Source: Sulfitobacter sp. F26204 | Lineage (GTDB): Bacteria > Pseudomonadota > Alphaproteobacteria > Rhodobacterales > Rhodobacteraceae | Assembly (NCBI RefSeq): GCF_026410305.1 | Contig: NZ_JAPMLQ010000001.1 | Span: 434,001-498,000, forward strand | Length of the DNA stretch: 64,000 nt | Direction: 5' to 3' | Shown here: positions 18,469 to 27,764 of the stretch, piece by piece | Position numbering within the stretch: the stretch's first letter is position 1 | Layout: every line of letters begins with the position of its first letter | Notes under the pieces: generated by a model | The model's input: the letters and a program-made list of their open reading frames with translations, nothing else | Database searches by the model: none | Told to the model about the DNA's origin: nothing | Made by a program: the position numbers and the translations under genes

Positions 18469-19253
18469 TTGCCGTTGTTCTGCCGTTCAATCAATGCATC
18501 AAGCCGTTCTTCAATCGCCGTCAAGCGGGCCAAAACAACATCACGGTGGGCATCCGTTTCGGCGTTGCTTTCTTCGGAATGTACGTCCTGCATGGAATTG
18601 ACAATCAAACCTACCAACAGGTTTACCACGGCAAAGGTCGTGACCATGATAAACGGAATGAAGAACAGCCAGGCATAGGCATATTCACGCATCACAGGGC
18701 GTACGATGCCCATTGACCAGCTTTCAAGGGTCATGATCTGAAACAGAGAATATCCGGACCGTCCCAGCGTGCCGAACCAATCCTCAAAAGCAGCACCGAA
18801 CAGTTTGGTGGCAATCACAGCGCCGATGTAAAAAATCAACGCCATCAAGGTAAAGACCGAGGCCATGCCGGGCAGGGCGGTGATGAACCCCTCGACCACG
18901 CGGCGCAGGCGTGGCGCCGTCGATACCAACCGCAACACCCGTAGAATCCGCAGGGCGCGCAAGGCAGATAATCCATCTGCTGCAGGAACCAGGGAGATCC
19001 CCACGATCACAAAATCAAAGATGTTCCATCCGTCCCGGAAAAAGCGAACCCGGTATACGTAAAGCTTCATCAACAGTTCGATGACAAAAATACCAAGACA
19101 AAAACTGTCCAATGAGGTCAGAAACGGTCCCGTAATGGCGACGACCCTGCTTGAGGTCTCAAGCCCCAGGAGAGCAGCGTTAAAGACGATAACCCCCAAG
19201 ATGAAATTGCCGAACCGGCGGCTTTCCAACAGCCTTTGCATTTTTTGACGCAC
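18465..19253 (-). CDS. Voltage-gated sodium channel of the NavSp/NavAb (NaChBac) type
   Basis: A six-segment channel of about 262 residues from the GTG at 19253 (weak GGAT site). S4 has arginines at every third place ([15 protein letters not shown], about 98-112), the voltage sensor. The selectivity filter is TLESWSMG (about 175-182), the same wording as in NavAb and NavSp, with four subunits supplying a ring of Glu. A polar coiled-coil-like C-terminus (about 225-260, [20 protein letters not shown]) is the tetramerising tail. The start is uncertain: the frame is open to a GTG at 19319, and an ATG lies at 19241. These channels let sodium into the cell, with roles in motility and pH response in known cases. 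Confidence 0.9.
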   Translation of the reverse strand: MRQKMQRLLESRRFGNFILGVIVFNAALLGLETSSRVVAITGPFLTSLDSFCLGIFVIELLMKLYVYRVRFFRDGWNIFDFVIVGISLVPAADGLSALRALRILRVLRLVSTAPRLRRVVEGFITALPGMASVFTLMALIFYIGAVIATKLFGAAFEDWFGTLGRSGYSLFQIMTLESWSMGIVRPVMREYAYAWLFFIPFIMVTTFAVVNLLVGLIVNSMQDVHSEESNAETDAHRDVVLARLTAIEERLDALIERQNNGN

Positions 19254-19365
19254 GGTAATGATCCGAAGTTGTGTGTTTGCGCGCTCCTTATGACGGCGCT
19301 GAACATTCAGGACAAGCACGGGTCTGGATCAGGTCGATTTCGGCTTTGACCTTTACGCAAAACCG

Positions 19366-20220
19366 TCAGGTATTGTGCTGTAGCATTGCCGTCAGACCAC
19401 TTCGATAGTCTGGGTATTTGGGCTGCCATGCGAGCGCACGTTTGATCCGGTCGTTGCGCACTTTTTTACTTTCCGCATAAAAGCTGCGGGCCATTGGCGT
19501 CAAATCGGCGGTGTCAAAATCTATGGCTTCGGGCAGGGGCAGCCCCAATAGTTCGGCCGCGTAGCTGATCACATCTTGGGGTGGTGCCGGATCATCGTCG
19601 CATAGATTATAGATCGCCCCGGCATCGGGGCGTTCCATCGAAAGTGCCACCGCCTGCGCGAGATCATCGACATGGATGCGACTGAACACCTGGTTTTTCT
19701 TGATAATCCGACGGGCTGTGCCCTTCAGTACCTTGGCAAAAGGGCCGCGCCCTGGGCCATAAATCCCCGCTAGACGAAAAATATGCAGCGGTAGGTCGGG
19801 AATCGACTGCCATGCGGCCTCGGCCTCAACCCGCAATTGGCCGCGTTTCGTTGACGGGGCCAAAGCGGTGTCCTCATCGACCCAGTTTCCTTGGTGATCA
19901 CCATAGACACCGGTGGTCGATAGGTATCCTGCCCAGTCCAGGTTGGGAGCAATCCGGGCGATGTCATCGTACATCACGTTCAGTACCGGATCACCTTTGG
20001 CGTCCGGTCCGGCGGAAACCAGAAGATGGGTTGCCTCGCGTAGCACTGCGCCGAGATCACTTCCGGGCCAAAGCACCGGTTCAACGCCGGTGGCAGCAAT
20101 TGCAGCCATCTTGTCCTCGGACCGTGTGGTCCCGATGACATGCCATCCCTGCGGGATCAAACGCGCCGCCAATGCAGCAGCGCTGTAGCCATGACCAAAT
20201 GAAAACAGAACCTTATCCAT
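19366..20220 (-). CDS. NAD(P)-binding SDR/epimerase-like protein (YeeZ type)
   Basis: 284 residues from MDKVLFSFGHGYSAAALAA, an atypical glycine-rich turn (FGHGYSA) of a Rossmann fold; STTGVYGDHQGNWVDED holds the SDR-type Tyr region and RLAGIYGPGRGPF the next family segment. The resemblance is to atypical SDR proteins of the YeeZ group, whose substrate is not known. The start at 20220 begins exactly at the fold; the longer frame to 20262 adds 14 poor residues. It lies 42 bp after the end of the glycosyltransferase gene and may be cotranscribed. Confidence 0.8.
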   Translation of the reverse strand: MDKVLFSFGHGYSAAALAARLIPQGWHVIGTTRSEDKMAAIAATGVEPVLWPGSDLGAVLREATHLLVSAGPDAKGDPVLNVMYDDIARIAPNLDWAGYLSTTGVYGDHQGNWVDEDTALAPSTKRGQLRVEAEAAWQSIPDLPLHIFRLAGIYGPGRGPFAKVLKGTARRIIKKNQVFSRIHVDDLAQAVALSMERPDAGAIYNLCDDDPAPPQDVISYAAELLGLPLPEAIDFDTADLTPMARSFYAESKKVRNDRIKRALAWQPKYPDYRSGLTAMLQHNT

Positions 20221-20262
20221 GCGGCAAAAATGACCCGTCATTGCCCGCGCTTCAAGGGGCAA

Positions 20263-21513
20263 TCATGGTATGGTGATCTGTTTGTCTAAGGGTAGCAACG
20301 CGTTGATCTGTCCAAGATGTTCCGGCAGACATTTTTTCAGGAAATCATATTCAGATACAACATGCGCCCGTGCCGCTTTTGCCAGGTGTGCAAATTTTTG
20401 CGGCTCTGCAAGAACTTCGACAACCTGTTTTGCCAATGCATCGGAGTCAAAGAAATCTACCAACAATCCGGTTTTCCCATGGGTGATCGCCTCACGGACC
20501 GGTGCGACATCAGCGGCCACAACCGTTGCACCCATCGACATGGACTCTAACAGAGACCACGATAAAACAAACGGCATGGTCAGATAGACGTGACACCGGC
20601 TGAGCTGCACCAGTTTCTGATAATCGGGATAGGGTATGCGACCCAGAAAGTGCAGCCGGTCCCAATCCAACTGATCACCGACTTCCTGTTCCATTTCTCC
20701 ACGCAGACCTTTCGGGTTGTCACTTTTGCCGCCATAGGACACGTCGTTTCCGCCCACGATCAACACACGCGCACTTGGGCGTTCTTGCATGATCCGTGGC
20801 AAGGCACGCATAAAGACATGAAAACCCCGCGCACGTTCCAGGTTGCGGGCGACATAGGTCAAAACCTCATCTTCACGTGTCAAAGGTGCATCCAGCCGCC
20901 CAAGGCGCAATTCCACATCTGGATCCGGACGCAATTTGTCAGTGCGGATTCCATCGTGACACACGTACATCCGGTCATGAAAGCTGGTGGGAAACCTGTC
21001 GCGTTGCCAGAATGTGGGCACATGGCCCTGATCGACCACTTCGATATTGGCCAAGGGGACGGCATTGCGTGCCTGCATCAAGAATGGTGCGTGTGCTGAG
21101 ACTGGTTCTTCAGGATCAAAACCAACCAGGCCCCCCTTTAGATTATAATAATATTCAAAAAAGCCGATGATCGGGACTTCTGGCCAGACTTGTTTGAAAA
21201 ACGTCAGTTCGCCCCAGCCCACATGCCCGATGACAATATCAGGGACAAACCCTTCTTCTGTCTCCAGACGCCGCGCTGCCATGGCAGCACCAAACCCTGA
21301 ACCGACGGCTTCTTCCCAAACCTTGGAAAGCCCGTAGGCGTCCTTGTCAGGCTTGCGATGTGGCTTGTAAATCCGCGTCCTGATTCCGCGCAGAGTCGGA
21401 GCGTCCTTTTTTTGTGTCAAAAAATAGATCTGATGCTGCTCTTGGGCGGCCAGCCACTTTACCAGCTCACGGTATTGACCCGGCATGTTCTGATGCACAA
21501 AGAGTATGTTCAT
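20263..21513 (-). CDS. Glycosyltransferase, family 4 (GT-B fold)
   Basis: 416 residues. The N-terminal Rossmann half starts MNILFVHQNMPGQYRELVKW. The C-terminal half has VLTYVARNLERARGFHVFMR, VLIVGGNDVSYG and SWSLLESMSMGATVVAADV, the EX7E-type donor-site segment of GT4 enzymes. It probably adds a sugar in surface polysaccharide or lipid synthesis; acceptor and donor are unknown. No other polysaccharide genes are adjacent, so it stands alone apart from the SDR-like gene downstream. Confidence 0.87.
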   Translation of the reverse strand: MNILFVHQNMPGQYRELVKWLAAQEQHQIYFLTQKKDAPTLRGIRTRIYKPHRKPDKDAYGLSKVWEEAVGSGFGAAMAARRLETEEGFVPDIVIGHVGWGELTFFKQVWPEVPIIGFFEYYYNLKGGLVGFDPEEPVSAHAPFLMQARNAVPLANIEVVDQGHVPTFWQRDRFPTSFHDRMYVCHDGIRTDKLRPDPDVELRLGRLDAPLTREDEVLTYVARNLERARGFHVFMRALPRIMQERPSARVLIVGGNDVSYGGKSDNPKGLRGEMEQEVGDQLDWDRLHFLGRIPYPDYQKLVQLSRCHVYLTMPFVLSWSLLESMSMGATVVAADVAPVREAITHGKTGLLVDFFDSDALAKQVVEVLAEPQKFAHLAKAARAHVVSEYDFLKKCLPEHLGQINALLPLDKQITIP

Positions 21514-21596
21514 AATGCCTGCCCTACTGCGTTATCGTTGCCGCGCAGTTAATCCAAGCCATGACCGAGGTGCAATGTGTCTTGCTCCTGACCGGG

Positions 21597-22352
21597 TCAA
21601 TGGGCATAGTCTGATCCCTCGGAATCCAGGATTGCCATCAGTTCTGCCAAATGACGTGCGTCCTGTTCCGGGTATTCCTCAAGTTCTTGTGCTGTTTTTT
21701 CTGCGATGTCATCAGAGATACGGCGCAGAGGCAAACCAGTCTGCAGCGCCTTGATATAGGTTTCTGCGGCGCGCTCGAAATAATAGAGCCTGTTAAAGGT
21801 ATCCGCGACCGTTTCACCGATCACCATTACCCCATGTGATCCCATCACCATGACTTTCTTCTTGGGATCTGTCAGGAGTTTGGCGCATCGTTCTCCTTCG
21901 TCCTCAAAGGCCAACCCGCCGTAATCCTCGTCAATCACGACACGGTTGAAAAAGGTACAGGCATTCTGGTCGATCGGGGGTAGTCTGCTGTCTTGGAGGC
22001 AAGCAAGCACAGTTGCATAGATCGAATGAACATGCATCACACAGCGCGCATGCCTACAGGCGCGGTGGACGCCGCCGTGCAATCCCCAGGCCGTCGGATC
22101 GGGTGCATTTGGTCCTGTCAGGGTCTTTGGGTCATTTGCGTCAATCATCAACAGATCACTCGCCTTGATCCGGCTGAAATGCATTTGGTTCGGATTCATC
22201 AGAAACTGAGTGCCTTCTTCATCTACAGCAAGAGAAAAGTGATTTGCGACGCTTTCATGCATATCCAGTCTGGCTGTCCAACGAAAGGCAGCGGCCAGTT
22301 CGACCCGTTGTTGCCAATGGTCCATGTTCGGTTTCAATTCCGCGGTTTTCAT
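21597..22352 (-). CDS. Class II aldolase/adducin family protein
   Basis: 251 residues. The zinc site is visible: the HVHS motif in VMHVHSIYATVLAC and the later MGSHGVMVIGETVADTF give the three His ligands of the family. NHFSLAVD near residue 38 is the usual phosphate-loop region. Known members are fuculose- or ribulose-phosphate aldolases or epimerases and decarboxylase-like relatives, so the reaction is open. It follows the VOC gene by 12 bp on the same strand and is probably cotranscribed with it. Confidence 0.85.
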   Translation of the reverse strand: MKTAELKPNMDHWQQRVELAAAFRWTARLDMHESVANHFSLAVDEEGTQFLMNPNQMHFSRIKASDLLMIDANDPKTLTGPNAPDPTAWGLHGGVHRACRHARCVMHVHSIYATVLACLQDSRLPPIDQNACTFFNRVVIDEDYGGLAFEDEGERCAKLLTDPKKKVMVMGSHGVMVIGETVADTFNRLYYFERAAETYIKALQTGLPLRRISDDIAEKTAQELEEYPEQDARHLAELMAILDSEGSDYAH

Positions 22353-22364
22353 CTCGATTTTCCC

Positions 22365-22784
22365 TTATTTGACTCTGCTTGGCACCCATGCATAGCCATT
22401 TTCACACAATATGTAGGCCTCGCGCAGACCGTGGGGTTTGTCAGTCGGGGGCTGCAAGACCGTCCCGCCGACCACCTCTGCCCGGGTACAGGCTGCTTCC
22501 GGGTCGCTATCATAAAGCCTGATCTCGATACCCCCACCCCTCGGCGGATTCTCTGGCAGCAACCCCAACAACGGATTCGAATGATAGGTGCTGTCGCTGT
22601 GCAGTTGAAACACCTGATCCGCATATGTCATGATCGCGAAGTCGGTCGTTGGTTGGAATGCTTTCATCCCGAAAACAGTCTCTAAAAAGGTGACTTCGGC
22701 AGCAACATCCCGGACCAAAAGGTTCAATCCCATACCACGCAAGGACGCGCCGAAGGTCTCTGCATCAAGTTTGTCATAATCCAT
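22365..22784 (-). CDS. VOC (glyoxalase/bleomycin-resistance) superfamily protein
   Basis: 139 residues from the ATG at 22784, with AGGGAAG upstream. Two beta-alpha-beta-beta-beta repeats are suggested by MGLNLLVRDVAAEVTFLETVFGM (first repeat, opened here with LNLLVRDV) and by GIEIRLYDSDPEAACTRAEV (second). Metal-dependent lyases, dioxygenases and isomerases share this fold; the activity here is unknown. It is divergent from the adenine deaminase gene by 59 bp and precedes the class II aldolase. Confidence 0.8.
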   Translation of the reverse strand: MDYDKLDAETFGASLRGMGLNLLVRDVAAEVTFLETVFGMKAFQPTTDFAIMTYADQVFQLHSDSTYHSNPLLGLLPENPPRGGGIEIRLYDSDPEAACTRAEVVGGTVLQPPTDKPHGLREAYILCENGYAWVPSRVK

Positions 22785-22843
22785 TTTCTGCTTCCCTGCA
22801 CGCACCCGCTTGAACCTGCTGAGACCCTGTGCCACCTTGGGAC

Positions 22844-24646
22844 ATGACGCAAGAACCTTTCCCAACTTGGGCCGATCTGGCTCCGCAATTGGTCAACACC
22901 GCTGCCGGACGCAGTGCTGCTGACATGATCATTACCGGTGGCATCTGGGTGAATGTGCACACCCGAGAGGCCTTGCCGGATCATGACATTGCCATCACGG
23001 CCGGGCGAATTGCCTTTGTAGGGCCCGATGCCGGTCATTGCCGGGGTCCTGATACGCAGATTGTCGAGGCCAAGGGCCGCTATATGATTCCGGGTCTATG
23101 CGACGGGCACATGCATATCGAATCCGGCATGCTGACCCCTGCGGAATTTGCGCGCGCCGTCATCCCGCATGGTACGACATCCATGTTCACCGATCCTCAT
23201 GAGATCGCAAACGTGCTGGGGCTGAAAGGCGTGCGGATGATGCATGACGAAGCCCTGATGCAACCGATCAATATCTTTACTCAGATGCCTTCCTGTGCCC
23301 CTTCTGCTCCTGGGATGGAAACCACAGGTTTCGAAATCAGTGCAGAAGACGTGGCCGAAGCAATGAACTGGCCCGGCATCATTGGGTTGGGCGAGATGAT
23401 GAACTTCCCCGGTGTGTCAAACGCCGACGCCAAGATGCTGGCCGAAATTGCCGCCACCCAGCGTGCCGGCAAGACGGTGGGCGGGCATTATGCCTCCCCC
23501 GATCTGGGGCCTGCTTTCGCCGCCTATGTCGCCGGTGGTCCCGCGGATGATCATGAGGGCACCTGCGAAGCGGATGCCGTCATGCGCATGCGCCAGGGGA
23601 TGCGCTCTATGATCCGCCTCGGCTCTGCCTGGTACGATGTCGAGACCCAGATCACCGCCATTACCGAACGCGGCCTCGACCCGCGCAACATGATCCTCTG
23701 CACTGATGATTGCCATTCGGGTACCTTGGTCAACGACGGTCATATGAACCGCGTTGTGCGTCACGCAATTGATTGCGGCTGTGACCCGCTGATTGCTTTG
23801 CAAATGGCAACAATCAACACTGCCACCCACTTCGGACTGGAACGTGACATTGGTTCCCTTACACCGGGTCGCCGTGCGGATGTGATCCTGACGTCAAACC
23901 TTGAAACCCTCCCGATAGAGACTGTTATCGCCCGCGGTCAGATCGTGGCACGGGATGGCATATGCCTTGTCGAATGCCCGCATTACGACTGGCCTGATAC
24001 TGCCCGTCAGACTGTGAACATGGGCAAGACGCTAAGCGGTGATGACTTCACCATCCAGGCCCCCCACGGAGCCAACGGTGTTAACGCCAATGTTATCGGC
24101 GTGGTGGAAAACCAGGCACCCACCAAGGCGCTGCAATTCGAATTGCCCGTCACTGATGGTCGCGTTCAGGCCACCGGTGAGGTCGCGCAGATTGCCTTGG
24201 TCGAACGCCACCGCGCCACCGGAAATGTGGTGAACGCGTTTGTATCGGGTTTTGGCTATTCCGGTACGATGGCCATGGCTTCGACCGTGGCGCATGATAG
24301 TCATCATATGATTGTTGTCGGTACCGACCGTGACCAGATGGCTCTTGCCGCGAACCGCCTGCGCCAGGTCGGAGGTGGGATTACCATCTTCAAGGACAGC
24401 AAGGAACTGGCGCTGGTGAAGCTCCCGATAGCGGGATTGATGTCTGACCAACCAGCGGATGAAATTGCCGCCGACACAGAGAATATGATGCAAGCCATGC
24501 GCGACTGTGGCTGTACCTTGAACAACGCCTATATGCAGCATTCTCTCCTGGCACTTGTTGTGATCCCCGAATTGCGGATCAGCGACCTTGGCCTTGTCGA
24601 TGTGCGCAGTTTCGCATTTACAGACGTGATCGTCAGGTCGGTATGA
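22844..24646 (+). CDS. ade: Adenine deaminase
   Basis: 600 residues from the ATG at 22844. An amidohydrolase-fold enzyme that turns adenine into hypoxanthine and ammonia. GLCDGHMHIESGMLTP carries the HxH metal ligands, FTDPHEIANV follows in the family, and CTDDCHSGTL holds the catalytic Asp. The C-terminal domain (GFGYSGTMAMASTVAHDSHH) is that of bacterial Ade. The AMP nucleosidase gene follows 54 bp later; together they take AMP to adenine and then to hypoxanthine. Confidence 0.95.
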   Translation: MTQEPFPTWADLAPQLVNTAAGRSAADMIITGGIWVNVHTREALPDHDIAITAGRIAFVGPDAGHCRGPDTQIVEAKGRYMIPGLCDGHMHIESGMLTPAEFARAVIPHGTTSMFTDPHEIANVLGLKGVRMMHDEALMQPINIFTQMPSCAPSAPGMETTGFEISAEDVAEAMNWPGIIGLGEMMNFPGVSNADAKMLAEIAATQRAGKTVGGHYASPDLGPAFAAYVAGGPADDHEGTCEADAVMRMRQGMRSMIRLGSAWYDVETQITAITERGLDPRNMILCTDDCHSGTLVNDGHMNRVVRHAIDCGCDPLIALQMATINTATHFGLERDIGSLTPGRRADVILTSNLETLPIETVIARGQIVARDGICLVECPHYDWPDTARQTVNMGKTLSGDDFTIQAPHGANGVNANVIGVVENQAPTKALQFELPVTDGRVQATGEVAQIALVERHRATGNVVNAFVSGFGYSGTMAMASTVAHDSHHMIVVGTDRDQMALAANRLRQVGGGITIFKDSKELALVKLPIAGLMSDQPADEIAADTENMMQAMRDCGCTLNNAYMQHSLLALVVIPELRISDLGLVDVRSFAFTDVIVRSV

Positions 24647-24700
24647 AAATGGCAAACCCGAATGGGCAGGACCGCCCCAAAAACAAAAGAAAGACAATGC

Positions 24701-26161
24701 ATGAAAATAATCACTCCCGATTCTCCACACCCGCAGGAATTCACCGATGCCACCGAGGCCGTTGATTTCCTGACCAGACTATACTTGCAGGCGACAACCT
24801 TTTTGCGCGACCAGTTTGCCAGCGTGCTGGAAACGCCAATTCAAGAAACCCGTATCCGCGCCTTTTACCCCGAGGTGCGGTTTGCAACCTCCAGCTTTGC
24901 CCAGGTCGACAGCCGCCTGAGCTTTGGTCATGTTTCTTCGCCGGGCCGGTTTGCCGCGACGATCACGCGGCCAGATCTGTTTCGCCACTATCTGATCCAG
25001 CAAATCGGCCTGCTGATCGAAAACCACGAACAACCCGTCACCATCGGATTGTCGGAAACCCCTATTCCCGTGCATTTTGCGGTAACCGGCGAAAATGCTG
25101 TTAATATCCCCCAGGACGGTGCCGCTGATTTCACCCTACGTGATATTTTCGATGTGCCGGACCTCTCTACCACCAATGATGACATCGTAAACGGTACCCA
25201 TAAACCTGTTGATGATGTCCGGCCCCTGGCCCCCTTTACCGCGCAACGGATTGATTATTCACTGGCGCGTCTTGCGCATTATACAGCAACAGATGCCGAA
25301 CATTTCCAGTTTCATGTCATGTTCACCAACTACCAGTTCTATGTCACTGAATTCGAAGATTACGCGCGAAAGCAGCTGAATGATCCCGACAGCGGCTACA
25401 CCTCTTTTGTCTCAACAGGTAATGTCGAGATTTTCGATGGCGATACACCGATCCCCGAAACACTGAATATGCCGCAGATGCCAACCTACCACCTCAAACG
25501 TGCGGATGGCTCTGGTATTACTCTTGTCAACATTGGCGTTGGACCCTCGAACGCCAAAACGGCAACGGATCACATCGCGGTGCTGCGCCCGCATGCATGG
25601 ATCATGGTTGGCCATTGCGCAGGGCTGCGCAACACGCAGGCGCTGGGCGATTTTGTGCTCGCCCATGCCTACCTGAGAGAAGACCACGTGCTGGATGATG
25701 ACCTGCCGGTCTGGATACCGATCCCCGCATTGGCTGAGATCCAGATCGCTCTTGAACAATCCGTTGCCCAGGTCACCCAGCTTGAAGGGTACGAATTGAA
25801 ACGCATCATGCGCACCGGCACCGTCGCTACGATCGACAACCGCAATTGGGAACTGCGCGATCAGTCCGGTCCGGTGCAGCGTCTGTCGCAATCGCGGGCT
25901 GTTGCCTTGGACATGGAAAGCGCGACCATCGCTGCCAACGGATACCGTTTCCGCGTGCCTTATGGCACGCTTCTATGTGTCTCTGACAAGCCGTTACATG
26001 GCGAACTCAAGCTGCCCGGCATGGCTTCAGACTTCTACAAAACCCAGGTTTCGCGTCATTTGATGATCGGAATCCGCGCGATGGAGCTGTTGCGCAGCAC
26101 CCCGTTGGAGCGTATTCATAGCCGAAAATTGCGCTCATTTGACGAAACTGCATTCCTTTAA
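24701..26161 (+). CDS. amn: AMP nucleosidase
   Basis: 486 residues from the ATG at 24701 with AAAGAAAG upstream. It splits AMP to adenine and ribose 5-phosphate. The C-terminal phosphorylase-like domain shows VNIGVGPSNAKTATDHIAVL and VGHCAGLRNTQALGDFVLA, and ALDMESATIAANGYRF holds the conserved ME pair at the base/ribose site. The N-terminal domain (about 1-170) is typical of Amn. Pairing with ade indicates adenine nucleotide turnover and purine salvage. Confidence 0.95.
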   Translation: MKIITPDSPHPQEFTDATEAVDFLTRLYLQATTFLRDQFASVLETPIQETRIRAFYPEVRFATSSFAQVDSRLSFGHVSSPGRFAATITRPDLFRHYLIQQIGLLIENHEQPVTIGLSETPIPVHFAVTGENAVNIPQDGAADFTLRDIFDVPDLSTTNDDIVNGTHKPVDDVRPLAPFTAQRIDYSLARLAHYTATDAEHFQFHVMFTNYQFYVTEFEDYARKQLNDPDSGYTSFVSTGNVEIFDGDTPIPETLNMPQMPTYHLKRADGSGITLVNIGVGPSNAKTATDHIAVLRPHAWIMVGHCAGLRNTQALGDFVLAHAYLREDHVLDDDLPVWIPIPALAEIQIALEQSVAQVTQLEGYELKRIMRTGTVATIDNRNWELRDQSGPVQRLSQSRAVALDMESATIAANGYRFRVPYGTLLCVSDKPLHGELKLPGMASDFYKTQVSRHLMIGIRAMELLRSTPLERIHSRKLRSFDETAFL

Positions 26162-26301
26162 CCGGCTTTAACAGCGAAAAAACTTCGAAAAAACGCAATT
26201 ATCAGTGAAAATCGGCGCAATTTCCGTTGTGCTACCCCACAACATACCGTTACTTTCTGCGCAGGAGGCCCAACATCGGGCGGTCTAAGGAGAAAAAGAT
26301 A

Positions 26302-26592
26302 ATGGCAACCAAACCAATGACAAAGACTCAGCTCGTCGCCGCACTGGCCGAGGAAATGGGCACAGACAAGAAATCCGCAGGCGCAGCACTTGATGCCGTT
26401 TGTAACCTGATCACACGCGAAGTATCGGGCGGCGGGGCTGTCACACTGCCCGGCGTTGGTAAAATCTACTGCCGCGAACGGCCAGAGCGCATGGTGCGCA
26501 ATCCCGCGACAGGTGAACAATTCAAGAAAGATGCAGACAAGGTTGTCAAAATGACAATCGCGAAAGCACTGAAAGACAGCGTGAACGGCTAA
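26302..26592 (+). CDS. HU family DNA-binding protein
   Basis: 96 residues from the ATG at 26302 with AAGGAG upstream. The small dimeric HU/IHF fold: TKTQLVAALAEEMGTDKKSA is the N-terminal helix pair, VTLPGVGKIYCRERPERMVR the start of the DNA-binding arm and RNPATGEQFKKDADKVV its second strand. It bends DNA without strong sequence preference. A textbook terminator follows 28 bases past the stop, so it is a single-gene unit. Confidence 0.92.
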   Translation: MATKPMTKTQLVAALAEEMGTDKKSAGAALDAVCNLITREVSGGGAVTLPGVGKIYCRERPERMVRNPATGEQFKKDADKVVKMTIAKALKDSVNG

Positions 26593-26618
26593 GCCTTCAC
26601 CGATCTTTGAATTTGTTT

Positions 26619-26645
26619 AAGGGCCGCCAATTGGCGGCCTTTTTA
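26619..26645 (+). terminator. Rho-independent terminator after the HU gene
   Basis: GGCCGCC-AATT-GGCGGCC, extended by A-T pairs, followed by TTTTT. It lies 27 bases past the HU stop codon and reads well on the plus strand. Confidence 0.92.
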
Positions 26646-26831
26646 CTTTTCTGCGGCTGCTTGAGCATATGTTGTGCCATGCCACTATCACGCAGGGTCT
26701 CGCTGCGTGGCATTGATCGATTGGATCGTGAGAGGATTAGGCCACCTCAACAGATCATGTTTGGCAATACCCTTGCTCCTGACATCAATCTAGGAAACTG
26801 TGCGCGAAACAGTTCATCCGAAGGCAGATCA

Positions 26832-27701
26832 ATGGATATTCGCGCAATTCTAATGGGGCTTGTTTTCGCGGTCATGTGGTCCTCGGCCTTCACCTCCGCC
26901 CGTATCATCGTCGCCGATATGTCCCCGCTCTTTGCGCTATCATGCCGCTATCTCATTTCGGGGTTGCTGGGTGTTTCCATTGCGCTGGCAATGGGGCAGT
27001 CGATGCGCCTGACGCCCGCACAATGGCGTGCAACTGTCATTTTTGGAATTTTGCAAAACGCCGTCTATCTCGGTCTGAATTTTATCGCGATGCAAACGGT
27101 TCAGGCTTCTTTGGCCGCGATCATCGCTTCAACCATGCCCTTGCTCGTGGGCTTTGCGGTTTGGGCCGTCTTTGGTGAAAAACTGCGGCCTCTGGGTATC
27201 GCGGGTCTGATTGCGGGCGTGATTGGCGTGACCATCATCATGGGTGCGCGTCTGAACGGAGGCGTGGATATGGTCGGTGTCGGGCTGTGCGTGATTGGCG
27301 TGATTGCCTTGACCATCGCAACCCTGTTGGTGCGCGGTGCGACATCGGGCGGAAATTTCCTGATGATCGTTGGGCTGCAAATGTTGGTGGGTTGCGCTGC
27401 ACTGACACTCGCAACCCTTGCATTCGAAACCCCACGGATCAACCCGACCTTGTCGCTGGCTCTGGCCTTTACCTATACCTGTTTGTTTCCCGGCCTCGCC
27501 GCGACGATCATCTGGTTCTGGTTGGTGAACCGCATCGGGGCTACCCGCGCGGCGACGTTCCACTTTCTGAACCCGTTCTTTGGTGTCGCGGTTGCGGCCC
27601 TGTTGTTGTCGGAAACGCTGGGTGCCCGAGACACCCTGGGTGTGGCGATCATCACGGCGGGTATCCTAGCCGTGCAAATATCTCGCCAGTCCAAGGTTTG
27701 A
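26832..27701 (+). CDS. DMT superfamily (EamA) transporter
   Basis: 289 residues starting MDIRAILMGLVFAVMWSSAF; the start at 26832 has AAGG upstream, while the open frame to 26607 runs back through the HU terminator. Ten hydrophobic segments in two EamA repeats (QTVQASLAAIIASTMPLLVG ends the first; RAATFHFLNPFFGVAVAALL the second). A metabolite exporter of unknown substrate. It is the second such gene in the window and is not a close copy of that at 11.3 kb. Confidence 0.85.
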   Translation: MDIRAILMGLVFAVMWSSAFTSARIIVADMSPLFALSCRYLISGLLGVSIALAMGQSMRLTPAQWRATVIFGILQNAVYLGLNFIAMQTVQASLAAIIASTMPLLVGFAVWAVFGEKLRPLGIAGLIAGVIGVTIIMGARLNGGVDMVGVGLCVIGVIALTIATLLVRGATSGGNFLMIVGLQMLVGCAALTLATLAFETPRINPTLSLALAFTYTCLFPGLAATIIWFWLVNRIGATRAATFHFLNPFFGVAVAALLLSETLGARDTLGVAIITAGILAVQISRQSKV

Positions 27702-27764
27702 ACGCGACATCCCATGCCGCATCTCAACGTCGATTTCGCGCAGAGCGGGGAGTAAGCTGGATGA

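Noticed and set aside
26607..26831. N-terminal extension of the second DMT transporter
   Set aside because: It runs through the HU terminator; the transporter fold begins at MDIRAIL.
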